From Amycolatopsis jejuensis (GTDB taxonomy: Bacteria; Actinomycetota; Actinomycetes; Mycobacteriales; Pseudonocardiaceae), in NCBI RefSeq assembly GCF_000717335.1, contig NZ_JNYZ01000021.1, positions 178,156 through 242,155 on the forward strand: 64,000 bases of DNA, in the 5' to 3' direction. A program made the translations under genes and the position numbers. Below, one piece after another: positions 28,838-34,866 of this stretch. Numbering within the stretch: position 1 is the stretch's first letter; each line of letters begins with the position of its first letter. The notes under the pieces are model-generated. The model did not search any database, was not told the DNA's origin, and saw only the letters and a program-made list of their open reading frames with translations.

Positions 28838-30317
28838 GCTCCGGGAAATGCGCGACGAACTCGGTCCGGCCCGGACGGCTCGCGACCATGACCCGTCCGG
28901 AATGCGCGGCCACCACCGCCGCGACGATGGCCAGCCCCAGCCCGGTGCTGCCGGCCGCCCGCGACCGTGACGTGTCCCCCCTGGCAAACCGCTCGAACAC
29001 CTCGGGCAGGATTTCCGGTGGAATACCCGGCCCATCGTCCACAACGGACAGCGTGACCCAGCCGTCCGCGGCGGACAGAGTGGTGGCCACCGTGGTGCCT
29101 GCCGGGGTGTGCGTGCGGGCGTTGCCGAGCAGGTTCAGCAGAATCTGGTGCAGCTGCCCGGAATCGCCGAGGACGGTGATCGGCTCGCCCGGCGCCTCCA
29201 GGAGCCATTTGTGCTCCGGACCGGCGACGTGCGAATCCGCGACCGCGTCGGCGACCAGCCGCGACAGGTCCACCGGTTCGTGCACCACCGGGCGGCCGGA
29301 GTCGAGCCGGGCGAGCAGCAGCAAATCCTCCACCAGCGTGGTCATCCGCGCCGATTCCGATTCGACGCGGCTCATCGCGAAGGCGACGTCCGGCGGCACC
29401 TGTTCGCCGCTGCGCCGGGTGAGCTCGGCGTACCCGCGGATGGCCGCGAGTGGCGTCCGCAATTCGTGGCTCGCGTCCGCGACGAACTGCCGCACGCGGC
29501 TTTCACTGGCGTGCCGGACGGCGAGCGCCTCGGCGATGTGGCCAAGCATCCGGTTGAGCGCCGAGCCGACCTTGCCGACCTCGGTACGCGGGTCAGTGTC
29601 CACTTCGGGCACTCGCTCGGACAGCGCGACCTCGCCGCGGTCCAACGGCAGTTCGGACACTCGCGAAGCCGTGGCGGCCAGCCGATCCAGCGGCGCCATC
29701 GTGCGCCGGATCGTGACCGCACCGGCGAACCCGGCCACGAGAATACCGCCGAGCGCGACCCCGCCGAAGATGAATCCCAGCTGCCACAACGTTTCCGTGA
29801 CCCCGGACAGCGGCAGCCCGATCACCGCGAAGTCGCCGCTCGGGGAATACGTGGCGACCACCCGGTAATCCCCGAGGTGCCCGCCGAGGTCGACCGATCG
29901 GCGTCGGCCATCCGGCGGCAAGGCGAGCAGAATCCGTTGCTGCTCCGCGGAAAGACCGGCGACCGGCGTGCCGAGCGGACCCGACGTCGGGTTGAGCACG
30001 GCCGCCCGTACCGTTCCATTGTGGACCTGCACGGCGAGCGTTCCCTCGCCCTGGCCGAGCGCGCGCAACGGGTCCGGCGGCGGTTTGTCGCCGTAGTTCC
30101 ACGGAGCCCTTGGCGCGCCACGGAAACCGCGGTCGCTTGCCGCGGCCAGCCGTCCGTCGAGCTGCCCGACGAGGAAGTCGCGCAGGGCGAATTCGGTGAC
30201 CACGCCGACCACCACGCACACCAGCGCGAGCAGCGCCGCCAGCTGCACGATCAGCCTGCGGCGCAACGACCACGGCCGTCGCACGGGCGGGTCAGCCCGC
30301 GGCGGGTTTGAGGACAT
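28824..30317 (-). CDS. Two-component sensor histidine kinase (PhoR-like partner)
   Basis: A membrane kinase of 497 residues. TM1 lies near 24-47 and TM2 near 160-182 (LGFIFGGVALGGILVAGFA), with an extracellular sensor between them. A HAMP domain is followed by the H-box VADASHELRTPLAAIRGYAE near 290 and a HATPase with N-box LHQILLNLLGNARTH and GPGIPPEILPEVFERF. The ATG at 30317 overlaps the response-regulator gene by 26 nt; GTG 30284 would leave a 7-nt gap instead. It is co-transcribed with the PhoP-like regulator upstream and is its presumed partner. Confidence 0.9.
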   Translation of the reverse strand: MSSNPPRADPPVRRPWSLRRRLIVQLAALLALVCVVVGVVTEFALRDFLVGQLDGRLAAASDRGFRGAPRAPWNYGDKPPPDPLRALGQGEGTLAVQVHNGTVRAAVLNPTSGPLGTPVAGLSAEQQRILLALPPDGRRRSVDLGGHLGDYRVVATYSPSGDFAVIGLPLSGVTETLWQLGFIFGGVALGGILVAGFAGAVTIRRTMAPLDRLAATASRVSELPLDRGEVALSERVPEVDTDPRTEVGKVGSALNRMLGHIAEALAVRHASESRVRQFVADASHELRTPLAAIRGYAELTRRSGEQVPPDVAFAMSRVESESARMTTLVEDLLLLARLDSGRPVVHEPVDLSRLVADAVADSHVAGPEHKWLLEAPGEPITVLGDSGQLHQILLNLLGNARTHTPAGTTVATTLSAADGWVTLSVVDDGPGIPPEILPEVFERFARGDTSRSRAAGSTGLGLAIVAAVVAAHSGRVMVASRPGRTEFVAHFPELRQT

Positions 30318-31044
30318 ATCCGGCGCCGCGCATGGTGTGGATCATCGGTTCCCGGTCGGCGTCGATCTTCTTGCGGAGGTAGGAGATGTAGAGCTCGACG
30401 ATGTTGGCCTGGCCGCCGAAATCGTAGCTCCACACGCGGTCGAGGATCTGTGCCTTGGACAGCACTCGCTTCGGGTTGCGCATGAGGTACCGCAGCAGTT
30501 CGAACTCCGTGGCGGTGAGCGGCACGAGGTCGCCGCCGCGGTGGACCTCGCGGCTGTCCTCGTCCAGCGTCAGGTCGCCGACCACGAGCTGCGACCCGGT
30601 CGCGCCGGACACTCCACCCGCTCGGCGCAGCAGCGCACGCAGCCGCAACGCCACTTCTTCGAGGCTGAACGGCTTGGTGACGTAATCGTCGCCACCTGCG
30701 GTGAGCCCCGCGATGCGGTCTTCCACCGCGTCTTTCGCGGTGAGGAACAGCACCGGCAGGTACGGCGTCTCGGCGCGCATCCGGCGTAGCACCTCGAGGC
30801 CGTCGAAGTCGGGCAGCATCACGTCGAGCACCACGACGTCCGGATGGAAGTCGCGGCCGACGCGCACCGCTTCGGCCCCGGTGGCCGCACTGCGCACGTC
30901 CCAGCCCTCCATCCGCAGGGCCATGGAGACGAGTTCGGCGAGCGTCGACTCGTCGTCGACCACGAGCACTCGCACCGGGCTGCCGTCGGCCCGGCGCAGC
31001 TCGGCCTTGCCCCGGCCCGGCGACGCGGCGTTCACACTGCTCAT
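30292..31044 (-). CDS. OmpR/PhoP-family response regulator
   Basis: A protein of 250 residues: receiver domain 24-140 (VRVLVVDDEST, phospho-acceptor VVLDVMLPDFDG, FLTAKD, KPF lysine) and winged-helix effector 155-248. The linker motif DDYVTKPFSLEEV and the effector segment VWSYDFGGQANIVELYISYL closely resemble mycobacterial PhoP. ATG 31044 is chosen at the end of the regulator-like sequence. The upstream gap contains 11-bp-phased GCACAG repeats matching the known PhoP box spacing, so autoregulation and control of the divergent DUF5666-like gene are likely. Confidence 0.92.
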   Translation of the reverse strand: MSSVNAASPGRGKAELRRADGSPVRVLVVDDESTLAELVSMALRMEGWDVRSAATGAEAVRVGRDFHPDVVVLDVMLPDFDGLEVLRRMRAETPYLPVLFLTAKDAVEDRIAGLTAGGDDYVTKPFSLEEVALRLRALLRRAGGVSGATGSQLVVGDLTLDEDSREVHRGGDLVPLTATEFELLRYLMRNPKRVLSKAQILDRVWSYDFGGQANIVELYISYLRKKIDADREPMIHTMRGAGYVLKPAAG

Positions 31045-31077
31045 GGTGCCATCCTCGGGCGCGATCTTCAGGTCGAG

Positions 31078-31151
31078 CTGTGCGTCACCTGTGCGTTCCC
31101 TGTGCACGGGTGCACAGCGCCCGCCCACGTCCGGCACAGCTTCCGCACAGC
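31078..31151. promoter_or_regulatory. Phased PhoP-box-like operator array
   Basis: CTGTGC occurs at 31078, 31089 and 31100, exactly 11 bp apart. On the opposite orientation, GCACAGC occurs at 31112, 31134 and 31145, again on an 11-bp grid with one degenerate slot at 31123. A perfect palindrome CTGTGCAC-GG-GTGCACAG (31100-31117) joins the halves. GCACAGC-N4-GCACAGC resembles the TCACAGC-N4-TCACAGC site of mycobacterial PhoP. Confidence 0.7.
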
Positions 31152-31193
31152 GGCCGCGCCGACGCTCAGGAGGACCAGACCTGGAGGGTGACC

Positions 31194-31721
31194 ATGACGA
31201 CCGATCCAGCACAACCCGAGACCTGGGGTGCGCCACCGGCGACTCCACCGAAGAAGTCGTGGTCCGGCCGTAAAATCGCGATCACCGTGGGGGTCGCGGT
31301 GGTGATCGCGGCGGGCGGCGGGGTGGCGATCTGGGCGGGGACAAGCGGGAACAACGCGTCCGCGCAGCAAAACGCCGGAGCTCCAGGGGGTCCCGGCGGC
31401 TACGGGGGCTTCGGCGGCCGCGGCGGTGCGGCCGCCCTGCGCGAGGCGTTGCACGGTGATTTCGTGGTGGCCGACGCGTCCGGCGGGTACGTCACCGAAC
31501 GCCTGCAAACCGGCACGATCACTGAACTCAGCGCCACCTCCGTCACGCTCACCAGCAAAGACGGCTACAAGCAGACCTACACCTTGAACTCCGCGACGGA
31601 CGAGACCGGCACCCCCAAGTCCGGCGACACGGTCACCGTGGTCGCGAAGGTCGAGGGCAGCACCGCCACCGCCATCTCGGTCACCCAGCCCACCCAACCC
31701 GGCCCCCGCCGCCGCGGCTAA
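31194..31721 (+). CDS. Membrane-anchored DUF5666-like protein
   Basis: A protein of 175 residues: a proline-rich cytoplasmic N-terminus, one membrane helix at about 28-50 (IAITVGVAVVIAAGGGVAIW), a Gly-rich linker, and a small extracellular beta domain (GTITELSATSVTLTSKDGY, then GDTVTVVAKVEG) of the DUF5666/OB-like type. ATG 31194 follows TGGAGG. It is divergent from the PhoP-like regulator and sits directly beyond the phased operator array, so it is a likely direct target of that two-component system. Function is unknown. Confidence 0.8.
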   Translation: MTTDPAQPETWGAPPATPPKKSWSGRKIAITVGVAVVIAAGGGVAIWAGTSGNNASAQQNAGAPGGPGGYGGFGGRGGAAALREALHGDFVVADASGGYVTERLQTGTITELSATSVTLTSKDGYKQTYTLNSATDETGTPKSGDTVTVVAKVEGSTATAISVTQPTQPGPRRRG

Positions 31722-31776
31722 GTCCGTGAAGGGAATCATGAGGGAATCTGCTGGTCTGATGGTTCCCTTCACGGAC
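31722..31776. repeat. Dispersed palindromic repeat, copy 2 (diverged)
   Basis: The outer arms GTCCGTGAAGGGAATCAT and ATGGTTCCCTTCACGGAC pair, with a single G-T mismatch; the centre has diverged. It starts immediately after the DUF5666-like stop. Here the flanking genes are co-directional. Confidence 0.8.
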
Positions 31777-31786
31777 CGAGGAGGCT

Positions 31787-31984
31787 GTGGTGAAGCGGTG
31801 GATCGCGCTGGCAGTCGGGGTGGTGCTGGTACTGGTGGGGGCGGTGTGGGTGCTCCAGGGCGCCGGCGTGCTCAAGGGCAGTTTCATGACCGGCCAGAAG
31901 CTGTGGTTCCTGATCGGGCTGGTGGCGTTCCTCGGCGGGGTCGTGCTCGTCGCGGCGACCGTCCGGCGAAAGCGCGTGCGCTGA
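31787..31984 (+). CDS. Small two-helix membrane protein
   Basis: A 65-residue protein with two hydrophobic helices (about 5-24 and 41-58), a short loop and a basic tail RRKRVR, giving an inside-positive C-terminus. GTG 31787 or GTG 31790 may start it, after GAGGAGG. It lies downstream of the DUF5666-like gene, separated by the palindromic repeat, and converges on the nitroreductase gene with a 1-nt gap. It is not recognised as a named family and no function is proposed. Confidence 0.65.
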   Translation: MVKRWIALAVGVVLVLVGAVWVLQGAGVLKGSFMTGQKLWFLIGLVAFLGGVVLVAATVRRKRVR

Positions 31985-31985
31985 C

Positions 31986-32450
31986 TCAGCGCGGAAGGAC
32001 CTCGAAAACCGGATAGCCCGGCGCGATCCGCAGCAGGGTCTCGTCGGACGCCGACGCGTCCACGCCGTCGAAGAACACGCCGACCTCGAACTTCCAGCGC
32101 TTCAGGTACGAGCGCAGCAGGGCGGGCTTCTCGGTGTCGGCCAGCTCGCGGTAGGTGAACGCCTGTACCCGGCGCCCGACGCGCAGTTCGCCCTCGCCCG
32201 CTGCCCGCAGGTTCCGTACCCACTGGGTCTGCCCGCGCGGGGCCACCAGGTACTGCTTGCCCTCGTACGCAAGGAGGTTCACCGGCACCTCGCGCACCTC
32301 GCCGGACTTGCGCCCGCGCACGGCCAGCACCCGGCTGCCCCACACGCTGAGCCCGAGCTTCGTGAGCCGCTGCACGAACTTGTTGAACCAGGCAGTCCCG
32401 CCGCCGGGGGCCAGGTACCGGGTCGCGGTGAGCTTCTCGACGTCAGCCAT
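31986..32450 (-). CDS. F420-dependent nitroreductase/deazaflavin-type oxidoreductase (Ddn-like)
   Basis: A split-barrel protein of 154 residues of the DUF385/Ddn family, which uses deazaflavin F420 in actinobacteria. Typical motifs are VLAVRGRKSGEVREVPV, then YLVAPRGQTQWVRNLRAAGE, the cofactor-binding segment. ATG 32450 follows AGGAGGATCTC. It is divergent from a TetR regulator, with two copies of a palindrome in the shared promoter, so the TetR protein likely represses it. Its physiological substrate is unknown. Confidence 0.9.
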   Translation of the reverse strand: MADVEKLTATRYLAPGGGTAWFNKFVQRLTKLGLSVWGSRVLAVRGRKSGEVREVPVNLLAYEGKQYLVAPRGQTQWVRNLRAAGEGELRVGRRVQAFTYRELADTEKPALLRSYLKRWKFEVGVFFDGVDASASDETLLRIAPGYPVFEVLPR

Positions 32451-32468
32451 GAGATCCTCCTCGGTTTC

Positions 32469-32534
32469 GAGAGCAGTGCTCTCTGTTGAGAACAGTGAAC
32501 ACCTCGGGGCATGCTTCGTCAAGAGCAGTGCTCT
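32469..32534. promoter_or_regulatory. Paired TetR operators between nitroreductase and TetR genes
   Basis: GAGAGCA-G-TGCTCTC at 32469-32483 and its core AGAGCA-G-TGCTCT at 32522-32534 are perfect palindromes lying 53 bp apart in a 124-bp divergent gap. A third, partial GCAGCGCTCTC lies at about 32544-32554. Confidence 0.75.
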
Positions 32535-32574
32535 CTATTTTGCGCAGCGCTCTCGAACAAGGCACACTGATCGC

Positions 32575-33255
32575 ATGACTGCTGCCCCCCGCACCGCCCG
32601 CGAGCGGGTCCGCGCCGAGCTGACCCGTGAGATCAAGGACGAGGCCCGCCGCCAGCTGGCCGACGTCGGCGCGCACGGGCTGTCGCTGCGTGCCGTCGCC
32701 CGCGAGCTCGGCATGGTCTCCTCGGCGCTGTACCGCTACTTCGCGAGCCGGGACCAGCTGCTCACGGCCCTGATCGTGGACGCGTACAACGCCGTCGGCG
32801 AGGCAGCCGAACTGGCCGATCCCGGCGCCGGCGACCCTCGTACGCGGTGGCGCGCGATCTGGCACGCGACCCGCGGCTGGGCCCGCGCGAACCCGCACGA
32901 GTACGCGTTGATCCACGGTTCGCCGATCCCGGGCTACCAGGCCCCGGAGGACACCATCGGACCCGCTGCCCGGGTGCCGCTGGCGCTGATCGCGGTGCTG
33001 CGGGACGCGCATCCGCACGAACCGGCGGTCACCGCGCCGATGTCGGCGGAGCTGCGCGCGCAGGCCGGGCAGCTCACCGAGATCCTCGACCTCGACGCGC
33101 CCGCCGAGGTCGTCACCCGCGCCATCGCGTCGTGGACCCAGCTGTTCGGCACGATCAACTTCGAGCTGTTCGGCCAGTACGTCGGCAGCGTCGATCCCGC
33201 GGATGCCTATTTCGAACATCTCATTGGGCAGATGGCGGACTTCGTCGGCCTGTAG
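32575..33255 (+). CDS. TetR-family transcriptional regulator
   Basis: A protein of 226 residues. The N-terminal helix-turn-helix is at 25-60, with HGLSLRAVARELGMVSSALY, and the C-terminal ligand domain resembles TetR_C_13/WHG proteins (RWRAIWHATRGWARANPHEY). ATG 32575 is the start because the longer frame would read through the divergent gene. There is little leader between the second operator and the ATG. The divergent F420-type oxidoreductase is its likely target. Confidence 0.9.
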   Translation: MTAAPRTARERVRAELTREIKDEARRQLADVGAHGLSLRAVARELGMVSSALYRYFASRDQLLTALIVDAYNAVGEAAELADPGAGDPRTRWRAIWHATRGWARANPHEYALIHGSPIPGYQAPEDTIGPAARVPLALIAVLRDAHPHEPAVTAPMSAELRAQAGQLTEILDLDAPAEVVTRAIASWTQLFGTINFELFGQYVGSVDPADAYFEHLIGQMADFVGL

Positions 33256-33288
33256 GTTCGCCGGGACAGGACGGGAAGGTGGTTCGAC

Positions 33289-34806
33289 GTGACGGGATGG
33301 GCCGGGCGGGTCGGCAGGATCCGGGTGATCGGCACCGGGGTGATGGGACGCGGGATCGTCCAGCTCGCCGCGACCGGCGGGGTCGCCGTGGAGCTGGCGG
33401 ACGCGCAGCCGGATGCGGTGGGCGCGGCGATCGAGTACATCGGCGGGATGCTCGACCGGCTGGTCACCAAGGGCAAGCTCACCGAGGAACAGGGCCGCGT
33501 AGCGAAGGAGCGGCTGATTCCGGTCGACGGTCCGCTCGCGCCCGCCGACGGCGTGGACCTGGTGATCGAAGCCGTCCGCGAGGACCTCGAGATCAAGCGC
33601 ACGCTGTTCGCCGGGCTGGAGCAGGTCTGCGGTCCGGACACGGTGTTCGCCACCAACACGAGCTCGCTGTCGGTCACCGAGATCGCCGCCGGACTGGCCG
33701 ATCCGGCGCGAATGGTGGGGCTGCACTTCTTCAACCCGGTCCCGCTGATGCGGCTCGTCGAGGTGGTACCCGGCGCGCGCACGGCGGACTGGCTGCCCGG
33801 CGAGGCGCTGGAACTGGTACGCGGCTGGGGCCACGAACCGGTGCTGGCGAAGGACGCGCCGGGGTTCCTGGTCAACCACGCGGGCCGCGGGCTCAACACC
33901 GAAGCACTGCAGATTCTGTCGGAATCGCTGGCCTCACCGGCGGAAATCGACCGGATCGCACGGGATGTGCTCGGGCTCAAGCTCGGGCCGTTCGAACTGC
34001 TCGACCTGACCGGGCTGGACGTCTCGCACGCGGTACTCGAGAGCATCTGGACCGGATTCCACGCCGAACCGCGGCTGCGCCCGTCGTGGCTCACCCGTCC
34101 GCGCGTGGCGGCGGGGCTGTTCGGCCGCAAGACCGGCGAAGGGTTTTACCGGCATGTGGACGGGAAACAGGAGGTCGAGCCGGAGCCGGCGGCGCCGCCG
34201 AAGCCGAGCTCGCCGGTGTACGCCGCGGACGAGCGGCTGGCCCGGATCCTGTCCGCGGCCGGGGTGGACGTCGTCCCGGATGCGTACCCGGACACCGCGC
34301 TTCTGGTGACCCTGCGCGGTGAGTCCACTGTGGAGGCTGCGCGGCACGCCGAGCTGCCACCCGAGCGCGTGTGCGGAATCGACGCGCTGGGCTACGAATC
34401 GCGGTTCACGCTGTCCGTCCATCCCGGACTCGACCCGCGGTACGGCCGAGCCGCGTGGGGCGCCCTCGCCGCCACCGGAATTCCCGTCACAGTGGTGCGC
34501 GACGGTCCCGCGCCGATCGCGCAGCGGCTGCTGGCGTCGATCATCAACACCGCGTGCTTCATCGCCGACCAGGGCCTGGCCGCGCCCGCGGACATCGACA
34601 CCGCGGTACGGCTCGGCCTCGGCTACCCGCGCGGCCCACTGGAGTGGGGCGACCGCGTCGGGCCGGAGAAGGTGCTGCGCATTCTCACCGGACTGCTCCG
34701 CGCCACCGGCGACCCGCGGTACCGGCCGTCCGGCTGGCTCACCGAACGCGTGGCGCTGGGCCTCCCCCTCGCCTCGACCGGAACCCGCCCGGCCGACCTG
34801 CGCTGA
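33289..34806 (+). CDS. 3-hydroxyacyl-CoA dehydrogenase (two C-terminal domains)
   Basis: A beta-oxidation-type enzyme of 505 residues that oxidises 3-hydroxyacyl-CoA with NAD. The NAD loop is RVIGTGVMGRGIVQLAATGG (GxGxxG), then VIEAVREDLEIKR, the substrate motif ATNTSSLSVTEIA and the catalytic HFFNPVPLMRLVEVV. A 3HCDH C-terminal domain (DAPGFLVNHAGRGLNTEALQ) is followed by a linker and a second C-terminal domain (ARHAELPPERVCGIDALGY onwards), as in PaaH-like enzymes. GTG 33289 follows GGGAAGGTGG. It converges on the PQQ-type gene with a palindromic repeat between. Confidence 0.9.
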   Translation: MTGWAGRVGRIRVIGTGVMGRGIVQLAATGGVAVELADAQPDAVGAAIEYIGGMLDRLVTKGKLTEEQGRVAKERLIPVDGPLAPADGVDLVIEAVREDLEIKRTLFAGLEQVCGPDTVFATNTSSLSVTEIAAGLADPARMVGLHFFNPVPLMRLVEVVPGARTADWLPGEALELVRGWGHEPVLAKDAPGFLVNHAGRGLNTEALQILSESLASPAEIDRIARDVLGLKLGPFELLDLTGLDVSHAVLESIWTGFHAEPRLRPSWLTRPRVAAGLFGRKTGEGFYRHVDGKQEVEPEPAAPPKPSSPVYAADERLARILSAAGVDVVPDAYPDTALLVTLRGESTVEAARHAELPPERVCGIDALGYESRFTLSVHPGLDPRYGRAAWGALAATGIPVTVVRDGPAPIAQRLLASIINTACFIADQGLAAPADIDTAVRLGLGYPRGPLEWGDRVGPEKVLRILTGLLRATGDPRYRPSGWLTERVALGLPLASTGTRPADLR

Positions 34807-34810
34807 AAGG

Positions 34811-34861
34811 CCGTGAAGGGAACCATCACGGAATCAGATTCCGTGATGGTTCCCTTCACGG
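34811..34861. repeat. Dispersed palindromic repeat, copy 3
   Basis: Perfect 24-bp arms (34811-34834 and 34838-34861) with loop CAG, identical to copy 1 over the arms. It fills the gap between convergent stops at 34806 and 34867. Confidence 0.9.
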
Positions 34862-34866
34862 AACTC

